Positions 38,572 to 48,405 of a DNA stretch of 64,000 nucleotides are shown here, one piece after another (the first letter of the stretch is position 1; each line of letters begins with the position of its first letter). Under the pieces are notes generated by a model. That model did not search any database. It had not been told where the DNA came from and was given only the letters and a program-made list of their open reading frames with translations. A program made the translations under genes and the position numbers. The stretch is from Pseudooceanicola sp. (GTDB lineage Bacteria > Pseudomonadota > Alphaproteobacteria > Rhodobacterales > Rhodobacteraceae), in assembly GCF_029213205.1 (NCBI RefSeq), contig NZ_JARGNH010000014.1, positions 1-64,000 on the forward strand, written 5' to 3'.

Positions 38572-38623
38572 GTTGGGCTCCTGTGTTCGGCGGCAGTGTT
38601 GCGGATTCGGACGGCAAGGGAAA

Positions 38624-38682
38624 GGGGGCGCGGCCCCCTCGGCCTGCGGCCTCACCCCCGGGATATTTCGGACCAGAGGAAG
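38624..38682 (+). repeat. Interspersed REP-like element, copy E
   Basis: gggggcgcggccccc and ggcctgcggcc hairpins then cacccccgggatatttcggaccagaggaag. Confidence 0.75.
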
Positions 38683-38695
38683 CGGGGGGCGCGGA

Positions 38696-39727
38696 TTAGC
38701 GGGCCAGGGCGGTGACGATATCCTGGGCGGTGATCTGGCCGATGATGGCACCGCCCGCCTGCACCGCCAGCGGGCCCGGCGCGGCGGCAAGGGCGGTGAT
38801 GGCGTCGGTCAGCGGTGCGTCGGCGGCGATGGCGGCGGCGAGGGTGATGGCCGCCGGGGTCTTTGGCGGTGTGGCGGACATCGCATCCCGCGCGGTCAGC
38901 ACCGCCAGCGGGTTCATATGGGCGACAAAATCGGCCACATGCGTGGTCGCCGGGCGGGCGATGATCTCGGCCGGGGTGCCGCATTGCACGATCCGCCCGC
39001 CATCGAGGATCGCGATCCGGTCGCCGAGCTTGAACGCCTCGTCGAGGTCATGGCTGACAAACAGGATGCTGCGCCGCAGCTGGGTTTGTACCTCAAGCAA
39101 CTCGTCCTGCAAGCGGCTGCGGATCAGCGGATCGAGGGCCGAGAACGGTTCGTCCATCAACAGCACCGGCGCATCGGTGACAAAGGCCCGGGCCAGACCG
39201 ACGCGCTGCTGCATACCGCCCGACAATTCCGAGATCTTGCGATCGGCCCAGTCGCCGAGCCCGACCAGGGCCAGCTTTTCCTCGGCCCGCCGGTCGCGTT
39301 CGGCCCGGTCAAGCCCGGCCAGTTCCAGCCCCAGACCGACATTGTCGCGCACATTGCGCCAGGGCAGCAGGCCGAAATGCTGAAACACCATGGCGACGCA
39401 ATCGCGGCGCAGATGCAGCAGCGCCTCGGGCCCGGCATCGGGCAGTTGGCAGGACCAATCGCCATCGCGCACCGTGACCCGGCCACGGCTGATCGGGGTC
39501 AGCCCGTTCACCGCCCTGAGCAGCGTCGATTTGCCCGATCCCGACAGCCCCATCAACACCAGGATTTCGCCCCGCTTCAGGGTCAGCGAGCAATCATGCA
39601 CCCCCAGCACCTGCCCGGTCTCTGCCTGCACCTCTTCCCGCGACAGACCCTGGTCGATCAGCGGCAGCGCCGCCTCGGGGCGTGGCCCGAACACCACCGA
39701 GACCTTGTCAAAGATCACCGCGCTCAT
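38696..39727 (-). CDS. choV: Choline/betaine ABC transporter ATP-binding protein
   Basis: VLMGLSGSGKSTLLRAVNGL, LSGGMQQRVGLARAF, VLLMDEPFSALDPLIR; ProV/ChoV architecture. Confidence 0.88.
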   Translation of the reverse strand: MSAVIFDKVSVVFGPRPEAALPLIDQGLSREEVQAETGQVLGVHDCSLTLKRGEILVLMGLSGSGKSTLLRAVNGLTPISRGRVTVRDGDWSCQLPDAGPEALLHLRRDCVAMVFQHFGLLPWRNVRDNVGLGLELAGLDRAERDRRAEEKLALVGLGDWADRKISELSGGMQQRVGLARAFVTDAPVLLMDEPFSALDPLIRSRLQDELLEVQTQLRRSILFVSHDLDEAFKLGDRIAILDGGRIVQCGTPAEIIARPATTHVADFVAHMNPLAVLTARDAMSATPPKTPAAITLAAAIAADAPLTDAITALAAAPGPLAVQAGGAIIGQITAQDIVTALAR

Positions 39728-40602
39728 TTGCGCCCCCTGCCCCGTACCCGCAGCATCCGGTCGAGCACGATGGCCACCACCACGATGACAAAGCCGCTTT
39801 CAAAGCCAAGCGCGGTGTTCACCTGGTTGAGCGCCCGCACCACCGGCACCCCGAGCCCGTCAGCCCCGACCAACGCCGCGATCACCACCATCGACAGCGA
39901 CAGCATGATCGTCTGGTTCAGCCCGGCCATGATCTGGGGCAGCGCGAAGGGCAATTCGATCTTCCAGAGTGTCTGACCCGGGGTGGCGCCAAAGGCGGCG
40001 GCGGTTTCAAGCAGCGGTTTCGGGGTCGAGGACACCCCGAGATGGGTCAGCCGGATCGGCGCCGGCAGCACAAAGATCACCGTGGCAATCAGCCCGGGCA
40101 CCATACCGATGCCAAAGAACACGATCGCCGGGATCAGGTAGACAAAGGTCGGCAGGGTCTGCATCAGGTCGAGCACCGGCTGCATCCAGGCATAGGCGCG
40201 CGGGCGATGCGCGGCGGCGATGCCAAGGGGCACGCCGATGCCCATGCAGACCAGGCAGGCCGACATCACCAGGGTCAGGCTCTCGGTCATTTCCTCCCAG
40301 TACCCCTGGTTGAGGATAAAGAGGAACCCGGCAGCCACCAGCAGGCAGGTCTGCCAGCGGCGTTGCAGCCCCCAGGTGAGCGCGGTGAACAGGGCGATGA
40401 TGATCAGCGGATGCGGGGTTTGCAGCGCCCAGAGCAACCCGTCGATCAGCGATTCCAGCGCATCCGCCAGCGCGTCAAAGGCAAAGCCGCCCTTGTGCTC
40501 CAGCCAGTCGAACCCGGCCCCGGCCCATTTGCCGACCGGGATCTTGGTGTCGGTCAACCAGCCGAGCATGGTGCGCCAGCTGTCGGGGCAACCATTGGCC
40601 AT
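39724..40602 (-). CDS. choW: Choline/betaine ABC transporter permease
   Basis: ProW/ChoW-like multi-TM protein (AAAFGATPGQTLWKIELPFALPQIMAGLNQTIMLSLSMVVIAALVG). Confidence 0.9.
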   Translation of the reverse strand: MANGCPDSWRTMLGWLTDTKIPVGKWAGAGFDWLEHKGGFAFDALADALESLIDGLLWALQTPHPLIIIALFTALTWGLQRRWQTCLLVAAGFLFILNQGYWEEMTESLTLVMSACLVCMGIGVPLGIAAAHRPRAYAWMQPVLDLMQTLPTFVYLIPAIVFFGIGMVPGLIATVIFVLPAPIRLTHLGVSSTPKPLLETAAAFGATPGQTLWKIELPFALPQIMAGLNQTIMLSLSMVVIAALVGADGLGVPVVRALNQVNTALGFESGFVIVVVAIVLDRMLRVRGRGRK

Positions 40603-40667
40603 TGCGACGCCCCTGGCCGCCGCAATGCGCACGGCGGCCAGGGGCGCGAACGGCTCCGCATCGGCAT

Positions 40668-41591
40668 TTACTCGAAGCTGGCCGTCAGCGCCGCGACGGC
40701 GTCGCCGCCCGCCTCGGTCGTCACCCCGTCCAGCCAGACTATCCAGACCTCGGGATGCGCCTTCAGCCAGGCTTCTGCCGCCTTTTCAGGGTCGCTGCCA
40801 TCGTCGAGGATGGCGCCCATGATCTCGTTCTCCATCGCCAGGGTGAAGGAAAGATTGCCGAGGAAGGCGCCGAGATTGGGGCATTCGCCCGCCAGCCCCT
40901 TGCGGGTGTTGGTGAACACTGTCGCACCGCCCAGATTGGGGCCAAAGAAATCATCACCGCCTTGCAGATAGGTCAGATCGAAATTGGCGTTCATCGGATG
41001 CGGTTCCCAGCCCAGGAACACCACCGGCTCGCCCTTTTCGGTTGCGCGTTTCACCTGCGCCAGCATCCCCTGTTCCGAGCTTTCGACCACCTCGAACCCG
41101 GTCAGGCCAAAGGCATTGCCATTGATCATGTCGAGGATCAGCCGGTTGCCGTCATTGCCCGGCTCGATGCCATAGATCTTGCCTTCAAGCGCGTCCTTGT
41201 GAGCGGCGATATCGGCGAAATTGCCGATCCCGAGGTCGGCGGCGACGCGATTGACCGCCAGGGTGTATTTCGCGCCTTCCAGATTGGCGCGCAGGGTTTC
41301 GACGCTGCCATTGTCGCGATAGGGGGCGATATCAGCTTCCATCGTCGGCATCCAATTGCCGAGAAACACGTCGATATCGCCCTGCGACATCGCGGTGTAG
41401 GTGACCGGAACCGACAGCAGCTTGGTGTCGGTTTCATAGCCCAGCGCCTTGAGCACCCGCGTCGAGGCGGCGGTGGTGGCCGTGATATCGGTCCAGCCGA
41501 CATCAGAGAACACCACCTTGTCGCAATCGGCCCAGGCCGCGCCGGTGCTGATCCCAAATGCCAGCACACTCACCAAACCCTGTTTCATCAT
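40668..41591 (-). CDS. choX: Choline/betaine ABC transporter substrate-binding protein
   Basis: Signal peptide; FSDVGWTD, FLGNWMP, AKYTLAV, LGWEPHPMN aromatic-cage contexts. Confidence 0.9.
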   Translation of the reverse strand: MMKQGLVSVLAFGISTGAAWADCDKVVFSDVGWTDITATTAASTRVLKALGYETDTKLLSVPVTYTAMSQGDIDVFLGNWMPTMEADIAPYRDNGSVETLRANLEGAKYTLAVNRVAADLGIGNFADIAAHKDALEGKIYGIEPGNDGNRLILDMINGNAFGLTGFEVVESSEQGMLAQVKRATEKGEPVVFLGWEPHPMNANFDLTYLQGGDDFFGPNLGGATVFTNTRKGLAGECPNLGAFLGNLSFTLAMENEIMGAILDDGSDPEKAAEAWLKAHPEVWIVWLDGVTTEAGGDAVAALTASFE

Positions 41592-41760
41592 CCCATACTT
41601 CCCCTGTTCGCTGCGCCGCGCTGGCCGCGTGTCTGATTGATTGACCAGGGGGCCCGATCTTCAGGCCCCGGCTGGTCATATTCCGGTTACCCTAGAGTAA
41701 GCCGTGGATATGTCGAAGACAAACCGCTGAATCGGGCCGGATGGTCGCAGGCGCGCGCCC

Positions 41761-42651
41761 CTATCCAGGCGCCATCGCCGGGTCACTCTCCGCCGCCAGC
41801 GCCATGTCGAGAAAGGCACGGATCACCCGGACCTCGCGACGCTGGTCGAGATAGACCACCGCCTCCTCCATCGTCAAACCGTCCGGCGGGGTCAGCGGCA
41901 GCGCCACCAATCGCGTGTCCGAGCCGAATTCCGCCCGGCTGACAAAGCCGACACCGCCGCCCGCCGCCACGATTTCGCGCACCGCCTCGCGGCCCTCTGC
42001 CTCGATCGCCGGGCGCAGGGTCAGCCCGGCGGCGCGGGCGGCGGCGAGCAGTTTGGCGCGGGTCTTGGACCCCGCCTCGCGCAGCACCAGCGGCTGGTTC
42101 ACCAGCTCGGCCAACGGCAAGTCCTGACGCCTGGCCAGCGGGGAATCGCGGCTGACAAAGGCAACAATCGGCGCCGCCGAAAGGATCGTCCCGGTCAGCC
42201 CGGCGGCATCCGGCATCGCGCCCATCACCCCGACATCGGCGGCATAGGATTTCAGCGCCGCCACCACCTGATCGGAATTGCCCGACGACAGGGTGATCCG
42301 CACCCCCGGGTAACGGGCGCGAAACGCGGCCAGGCTGCGCAGCAGGTGGTGCGGCGCGTCGGCCATGATCCGCAGATGCCCGGTTCTGAGCGACCGGTTC
42401 TGCGACAAATATTCGCCCGCCTCCTGCTCGGCCTCGAACATGCGCCGGGTGATGCGCAGCAAATCCTCACCGGCGGCGGTCACTGTCACCTGCCTGTGAC
42501 CTCGATCAAAGAGAAGCAGGTCATAGGCCTGTTCCAATTGCCGGACCTGATCAGACAGCGCCGGTTGCGTCAGGTTCAACACCGCTGCGGCACGCGAGAA
42601 GCCGCCGCAGATGGCCACATGATGAAAGGCACGCAGCTGGGCGTAACGCAT
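41761..42651 (-). CDS. LysR family transcriptional regulator
   Basis: MRYAQLRAFHHVAICGGFSRAAAVLNLTQPALSDQVRQLEQAYDLLLFDR HTH. Confidence 0.95.
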   Translation of the reverse strand: MRYAQLRAFHHVAICGGFSRAAAVLNLTQPALSDQVRQLEQAYDLLLFDRGHRQVTVTAAGEDLLRITRRMFEAEQEAGEYLSQNRSLRTGHLRIMADAPHHLLRSLAAFRARYPGVRITLSSGNSDQVVAALKSYAADVGVMGAMPDAAGLTGTILSAAPIVAFVSRDSPLARRQDLPLAELVNQPLVLREAGSKTRAKLLAAARAAGLTLRPAIEAEGREAVREIVAAGGGVGFVSRAEFGSDTRLVALPLTPPDGLTMEEAVVYLDQRREVRVIRAFLDMALAAESDPAMAPG

Positions 42652-42683
42652 CGGAGATATCCATAAGTCAGACTGATGTATTT

Positions 42684-42698
42684 ATCGTAACAAACGAT
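42684..42698. promoter_or_regulatory. Candidate LysR box ATC-N9-GAT (atcgtaacaaacgat)
   Basis: Inverted repeat atcgt-N5-acgat in the divergent LysR/phnW region. Confidence 0.4.
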
Positions 42699-42762
42699 TT
42701 CCCATATGGCAAAGCCTCTGCCATCCTGACTCCAGCGCCCTGTCGCGCCCGAGCGAGCTGCC

Positions 42763-43965
42763 ATGCCCCATCCCTTGCCCCCGACCGCCAAGATGCCACC
42801 TGCACGAATCGCCGACCCTGCCAGCGGCGCGCCGTTTCTGCTGACCCCCGGGCCGCTGACCACCTCGGCCGAGGTCAAGCGCGCGATGTTGCGCGACTGG
42901 GGGTCCTGGGACGATGATTTCCGCGCGATGACCGCCGAGATGCGCCAACGGCTGCTGGCGATTGCCGGTGACCGGGGCGATTACGACTGCGTGCCGATGC
43001 AGGGCTCGGGGTCGTTCTGTGTCGAGGCGATGCTGGGCAGTTTCGTGCCGCGTGACGGCAAGGTTCTGGTGCTGGCCAATGGCGCCTACGGGCTGCGCGC
43101 GGCGCAGACGCTCGCCTATCTGGGGCGCGGCTGCAGCCTGATCGACAAGGGCGATTACCTGCCACCGCGCGGTGCCGAGGTCAGCGCCGCCTTGGCCGCC
43201 GATCCGGCGATCACCCATGTGCTGGCGATCCATTGCGAAACCTCATCAGGGATCCTGAACCCGCTGGCGGAAATCGCTGAGGTGACGGCGCAGGCGGGGC
43301 GCGAATTGCTGGTCGACAGCATGTCGGCCTTTGGCGCGCTGCCGCTGGATGTGACCGAAATCCAGGTCGAGGCGTTTGTCTCGTCCGCCAATAAATGCAT
43401 CGAGGGCGTGCCCGGCTTCGGCTTTGTCATTGCCCGCAAATCCACCCTGGCGGCGGCCAAAGGCAACAGCCATTCGCTGGCGCTGGACCTCTATGCGCAA
43501 TGGCAGGTGATGAACACCACCGGCCAGTGGCGCTTTACCCCGCCGACCCATGCCGTCGCCGCCTTTCTGACCGCGCTCAGGGCGCATGAGGCCGAAGGCG
43601 GGGCGTCAGCGCGACTGGCCCGCTACACCAACAACCGCGATATCGTGGTCGCCGGAATGCGCGCCATCGGCTTTGAAACCTTGCTCGACGATGCCTGGCT
43701 CAGCCCGATCATCGTCACCTTCTTTTGCCCCGCCGATCCCGCCTTTGACTTCGCGCGGTTCTACGCCGCGATGAAGGCGCGCGGGTTCATCATCTACCCT
43801 GGCAAGCTGACCGTCGCCGAAAGCTTCCGCATCGGTTGTATCGGCCAGATGGACGGGGACATCATGCTGCGCGCCGCCGCCGCCGAGGCGCTGGCCGAAC
43901 TCGACGTCCGCTCGGCCGCCCCGCCCGAGGCCGCAAAGGCCGCCCGCGCCCAACTTGTCGCCTAA
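42763..43965 (+). CDS. phnW: 2-aminoethylphosphonate--pyruvate transaminase
   Basis: [56 protein letters not shown]; operon with phnA and phnY. Confidence 0.93.
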   Translation: MPHPLPPTAKMPPARIADPASGAPFLLTPGPLTTSAEVKRAMLRDWGSWDDDFRAMTAEMRQRLLAIAGDRGDYDCVPMQGSGSFCVEAMLGSFVPRDGKVLVLANGAYGLRAAQTLAYLGRGCSLIDKGDYLPPRGAEVSAALAADPAITHVLAIHCETSSGILNPLAEIAEVTAQAGRELLVDSMSAFGALPLDVTEIQVEAFVSSANKCIEGVPGFGFVIARKSTLAAAKGNSHSLALDLYAQWQVMNTTGQWRFTPPTHAVAAFLTALRAHEAEGGASARLARYTNNRDIVVAGMRAIGFETLLDDAWLSPIIVTFFCPADPAFDFARFYAAMKARGFIIYPGKLTVAESFRIGCIGQMDGDIMLRAAAAEALAELDVRSAAPPEAAKAARAQLVA

Positions 43966-43980
43966 TCTGAAAGGATTCCG

Positions 43981-45234
43981 ATGAACGCCCCCACCCGCAC
44001 CAAGGTTACCGTCAATGACCGCAGCTATCCCTGGCCGCTGCGCCCGGCCATCGCGATCTGCCTGGACGGCTGCGAACCTGCCTATCTTGAGGTGGCGATC
44101 GCCGCGGGGCAAATGCCCAACCTCGCCCGGATCCGCCAGACCGGCAGCGACCGGCTGGCGCATTCGGTGATCCCGTCCTTCACCAATCCCAACAACCTGT
44201 CGATTGCCACCGGGTGCCCGCCCGCCGTGCATGGCATCTGCGGCAATTACCTGTTCGAGCCGGAAACCGGCGAAGAGGTGATGATGAACGACGTCCGATT
44301 CCTGCGCGCGCCGACCGTCTTTGCCGCCTTCCAGCAGGCCGGGGCCAAGGTCGCCATCGTCACCGCCAAGGACAAGCTGCGGGCGCTGCTCGGCGCCGGG
44401 CTGACCCATGGCGCCGAGGGGGCGATCTGCTTCTCCTCGGAAAAATCCGATACCACCACCCTGGCCGAACATGGGGTCGACACGGCCAACCTCTGGCTGG
44501 GCCGTCCGGTGCCCGAGGTCTATTCGGCGGAACTATCGGAATTCGTGTTTGCCGCCGGGGTCAAGCTGCTGCGCGAGCAGCGACCGGACCTGATGTATCT
44601 GACCACCACCGATTATGTGCAGCACAAATTCGCCCCCGAGGATGCCGAGGCGCAGGCGTTTTACGCGATGTTCGACCGCTACCTGGGCGAGCTCGACGCG
44701 TTGGGGGCTGCCATTGTGGTGACCGCCGATCATGGGATGAAAGCCAAGCATGACGCCAGCGGCGCCCCCAATGTGATCTATGTGCAGGACCTGCTTGACG
44801 ACTGGCTGGGCCAGGGTGCCGCGCGGCTGATCCTGCCGATCACCGACCCCTATGTGGTGCATCACGGCGCGCTTGGCGGCTTTGCCACCGCCTATCTGCC
44901 GGATGGCGCCGACCGCGCCGACATCATCGCCCGGCTCACCGCACGCCCCGAACTGATCGCGGTTATGAGCCGCGAAGCGGCGGTGGCACGGTTCGAACTG
45001 CCCGCCGACCGGATCGGCGATATCGTGATGATCTCCAGCGAAACCATGACCATCGGCACCTCGGCGGAGCGCCACGATCTGGCGGCGCTGAAGGAACCGC
45101 TGCGCAGCCATGGCGGGCTGACCGAACAGGTGGTGCCGTTCATCGTCAACCAGGCGCTGCCCGACCTGCCCGGCGCGCCGGAGCTGCGCAATTTCGACGC
45201 GCTCTATTTCGCCTGCATGGCGGCGGCGACATGA
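43981..45234 (+). CDS. phnA: Phosphonoacetate hydrolase
   Basis: [49 protein letters not shown] (alkaline phosphatase superfamily). Confidence 0.93.
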   Translation: MNAPTRTKVTVNDRSYPWPLRPAIAICLDGCEPAYLEVAIAAGQMPNLARIRQTGSDRLAHSVIPSFTNPNNLSIATGCPPAVHGICGNYLFEPETGEEVMMNDVRFLRAPTVFAAFQQAGAKVAIVTAKDKLRALLGAGLTHGAEGAICFSSEKSDTTTLAEHGVDTANLWLGRPVPEVYSAELSEFVFAAGVKLLREQRPDLMYLTTTDYVQHKFAPEDAEAQAFYAMFDRYLGELDALGAAIVVTADHGMKAKHDASGAPNVIYVQDLLDDWLGQGAARLILPITDPYVVHHGALGGFATAYLPDGADRADIIARLTARPELIAVMSREAAVARFELPADRIGDIVMISSETMTIGTSAERHDLAALKEPLRSHGGLTEQVVPFIVNQALPDLPGAPELRNFDALYFACMAAAT

Positions 45235-46682
45235 AGGACATCGCCCCGCCCCGCCATGAGCCGATGCGCATCGCCGGACGCAAGGTCGATGCCGAGGCGG
45301 TGATCGAGGTGCGCTACCCCTGGGATGACAGCGTGGTCGGCACCGTCCCCGCTGCCAGCGCCGCGCAGGTGCGCGCGGCCTTTGCGATTGCCGCGCGCTA
45401 TCGCGCCCGGCTGACCCGGCATGAGCGTCAGGCGATCCTGATGCGCGCCGCCGACCTGCTGGCGGCGCGGCGCGAATCGCTGTCCGGGTTGATCACCCTG
45501 GAATTGGGCGTCAGCCGCGCCGATGCCCGCTATGAGGTCGGGCGGGCGGTGGATGTCTTTGCCCTGACCGCACAGATGTGCCTGCAGGACGATGGCCAGA
45601 GCTTTGCCTGCGACATCACCCCGGGCGGCAAGGCACGGCGGATCTTTACCCTGCAGGAACCGCTGCGCGCGATATCGGCGATCACCCCGTTCAATCACCC
45701 GTTGAACATGATCGCTCACAAGGTCGCCCCGGCGATCGCCACCAACAATTGCGTGGTGCTGAAGCCGACCGAACAGACCCCGATGACCGCGCTGATGCTG
45801 GCCGATATCCTCTATGAAGCCGGGTTGCCGCCGGAAATGCTGTCGGTGGTCACCGGCTGGCCCGCTGAGATCGGTGATGAAATGATCCTCAATCCGGCGG
45901 CAGAGCTGATCACCTTTACCGGTGGCGTGGCGGTGGGCAAGCTGATCGCCGCCAAAGCCGGTTACACGCGTAAGGTGCTGGAACTCGGCGGCAATGACCC
46001 GCTGATTGTGCTGAATGACCTGGATGACGACGACCTGGCGCGCGCCGCCGATCTGGCGGTCACCGGCGCGACCAAGAATTCCGGCCAGCGCTGCACCGCG
46101 GTGAAACGCATTCTGGTGCAGGACTCGGTCGCCGACCGCTTTGTGCCGCTGCTGCTGGACCGGGCCCGGGCGATCCGCTTTGGCGATCCGATGGATCCGG
46201 CGACCGAGCTGGGCTGCGTGGTTTCCGCCGAGGCGGCAGCGCTGTTCGAACGCCGGGTGCAGCAGGCCGCCGAGGGGGGCGCCGATCTGCTCTATCATCC
46301 GGGCCGTCGCGGCGCGCTGTTGCCGCCGATCGTGCTGGACCGGGTCGATCCGGCCAGCGAATTGGTGCGCGAGGAAACCTTTGGCCCGGTGATCCCGGTG
46401 ATCCGGGTGCCCGATGAGGATGACGCGGTGATCGCGATTTCCAACGGCACGGCTTTCGGGCTGTCCTCGGGCGTCTGCACCCATGATTACCGCCGCATGC
46501 AGCGCTATATCCACGGGCTGAACGTCGGCACGGTGAACATTTGGGAGGTGCCCGGCTATCGCACCGAAATGTCGCCCTTTGGCGGCATCAAGGACTCCGG
46601 CAACGGCGCCAAGGAGGGCGTGGTGGAGGCGATGAAAAGCTACACCAACCTCAAGACCTTTAGCCTGCCCTGGGCGGGCTGA
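45231..46682 (+). CDS. phnY: Phosphonoacetaldehyde dehydrogenase (ALDH superfamily)
   Basis: ALDH motifs [24 protein letters not shown]; third gene of phnWAY. Confidence 0.92.
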   Translation: MKDIAPPRHEPMRIAGRKVDAEAVIEVRYPWDDSVVGTVPAASAAQVRAAFAIAARYRARLTRHERQAILMRAADLLAARRESLSGLITLELGVSRADARYEVGRAVDVFALTAQMCLQDDGQSFACDITPGGKARRIFTLQEPLRAISAITPFNHPLNMIAHKVAPAIATNNCVVLKPTEQTPMTALMLADILYEAGLPPEMLSVVTGWPAEIGDEMILNPAAELITFTGGVAVGKLIAAKAGYTRKVLELGGNDPLIVLNDLDDDDLARAADLAVTGATKNSGQRCTAVKRILVQDSVADRFVPLLLDRARAIRFGDPMDPATELGCVVSAEAAALFERRVQQAAEGGADLLYHPGRRGALLPPIVLDRVDPASELVREETFGPVIPVIRVPDEDDAVIAISNGTAFGLSSGVCTHDYRRMQRYIHGLNVGTVNIWEVPGYRTEMSPFGGIKDSGNGAKEGVVEAMKSYTNLKTFSLPWAG

Positions 46683-46711
46683 GCTTAGCCGGGGCCTGAG
46701 TTCGAACCGCG

Positions 46712-46779
46712 CGGGGGGCTGTCTGCCCCCCGACGCGCTGCGCGCGTCCCCCCCGAGGATATTTTTTACCAGAGGAAGT
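46712..46779 (+). repeat. Interspersed REP-like element, copy F
   Basis: cggggggctgtctgccccccg (identical 21-mer to copy B), second hairpin gacgcgc-tgc-gcgcgtc, then ccccccgaggatattttttaccagaggaag. Confidence 0.8.
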
Positions 46780-46790
46780 TGGGTGTCGGA

Positions 46791-48293
46791 TCAGGCGCCC
46801 TGCGCCAACCCGGTCAGGCGGCGGTCACGGCGTTCCGCCATCCGGTCGAGCATCTTGCCGCGCAGCCGGGCGATCTGTGGCAGATAGGCCGGATCAGTGG
46901 CGAGGTTGCTGACCTCATCCGGGTCATTTTGCAAATCGAACAGCATCGGTGCCACCCCGCCGCCGAAATGCACATATTTCCAGCGGTCCTCGCGCAGGAT
47001 CGTGGCGCCCGCCTGATATTCGCTGAGGCCGAGATGCTGCATGAACCGGGTCGGATCCTGGGGATGGCCGAAATCGGCCTCGGCCAGCAGCGCGTCACGC
47101 CAATCCGCGGGCGGGATGCCGGTGCCGAACGGCAACAGCGAACGCCCGTCCATCGCTGCCGGCACCTCCAGGCCGATCCAGTCGAGGATGGTCGGGGTGA
47201 CATCGACGCTTTCGGTGAGCGCGGTGACACGGGCGCCCGCAGCGGCACCGGGGACCCGCAGGATCAGCGGCACATGGAAGGCGGCGTCAAACACGCTTTC
47301 CTTGCCGAACATCGCCTTGTCCCCCAGCATTTCGCCATGATCGGCGGTCAGCACGATCAGTGTGTCGCGGTCCTGACCCGTCGCGGCCAGCCAGTCCAGA
47401 ACCCGGCCGAAATGATGGTCGACCTCGGCCACCAGCCCCAGGTAGACGGCGCGCAGATCGGCAAGCATCGCAAGCGACAGCGCCCGGTTGTCGCCGTCAT
47501 GGCCATGAAACAGCGACCGGTTCGAAGGCCGCGAGAACCAGGCCTCGACAAATGGGTGATCCGGCGCCGCAAGGTTGGGCGCCGGTAAAGCGGCGGCGTC
47601 GATCAGCCGGTTCCAGGGCGCCGGGGCGACCAGCGGCGGATGCGGCCGGATATAGGCGAGATGGGCAAACCAGGGGCCGAAGTCGCGGCGATAGTCCAGC
47701 GCCTCCAGCGTCCGGGTGGTCAGGTAAGCGGTGTCGGAATCTGCGGCCGCAAAGATCGCCGGATCGCGCGGGCCACCATTGCCGGAGGGCACGTAATAGC
47801 TGGGCCAGCCGTCCTCGCGCAGGTGGATGTCATAGCCCTTGGCGCGCAAATCGGCGGGCCATGCGCGCCCCGCCTCCATCTGCATTTCCACCACCTCGCG
47901 AAAGCCCGGCGCCACCCCCTCATAGACGCTGAGGTCCGGATCCTCGGGATCGCGACCGGTCGGATCGGGGGCAATGTCGGTATAGCCGAACAGCAAAGGT
48001 TCATAACCCGCCCGGCGCGCCTCGGTGGCGATGGTGGCGTGGTGGCGGGCCAGCGGGGTGCCGTTGCGGATTGCACGGTGGTTCATCGCATAGAGCCCGG
48101 TCAGCAACGAGGCGCGGGCCGGGCCGCAAGGCAGTGTGACGGTGAAATGGTTCTCGAACAGGATACCGCTGGCAGCAAGCCGGTCGAGGTTGGGGGTCGG
48201 CACATGTGGGGCCAGCGGTCCGGTGAGGATTGAGGCCACGCATTGATCGAGCGTGACAAAGAGGACATTGCCGGGGCCGGTTGGTCGGGTCAT
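46791..48293 (-). CDS. Sulfatase / phosphonate monoester hydrolase (PMH)-like, formylglycine-dependent
   Basis: CGPARASLLTGLYAMNHRA (CxPxR sulfatase signature in PMH-like context), YIRPHPPLVAPAPWN, VLTADHGEMLGD. Confidence 0.85.
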   Translation of the reverse strand: MTRPTGPGNVLFVTLDQCVASILTGPLAPHVPTPNLDRLAASGILFENHFTVTLPCGPARASLLTGLYAMNHRAIRNGTPLARHHATIATEARRAGYEPLLFGYTDIAPDPTGRDPEDPDLSVYEGVAPGFREVVEMQMEAGRAWPADLRAKGYDIHLREDGWPSYYVPSGNGGPRDPAIFAAADSDTAYLTTRTLEALDYRRDFGPWFAHLAYIRPHPPLVAPAPWNRLIDAAALPAPNLAAPDHPFVEAWFSRPSNRSLFHGHDGDNRALSLAMLADLRAVYLGLVAEVDHHFGRVLDWLAATGQDRDTLIVLTADHGEMLGDKAMFGKESVFDAAFHVPLILRVPGAAAGARVTALTESVDVTPTILDWIGLEVPAAMDGRSLLPFGTGIPPADWRDALLAEADFGHPQDPTRFMQHLGLSEYQAGATILREDRWKYVHFGGGVAPMLFDLQNDPDEVSNLATDPAYLPQIARLRGKMLDRMAERRDRRLTGLAQGA

Positions 48294-48332
48294 TGCGTCG
48301 GGCCGGTGGCGTGTCGGGTGGCTGCGGCCGGA

Positions 48333-48384
48333 CCGGGGGTTTCACACCCCCGGACCCCCGTGGAATATTTTTGGCAAGATGAAG
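48333..48384 (+). repeat. Interspersed REP-like element, copy G
   Basis: ccgggggtttcacacccccgg hairpin then acccccgtggaatatttttggcaagatgaag. Confidence 0.75.
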
Positions 48385-48405
48385 CGGGCGGCTGGGTTGG
48401 GTTGA

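Noticed and set aside
45204-46514. 436-aa minus-strand ORF
   Set aside because: Antisense to phnY; no domain signature.
46701-46711. ttcgaaccgc, resembling a tRNA T-loop
   Set aside because: Flanking sequence cannot be folded into a tRNA cloverleaf and is part of repeat copy F surroundings.
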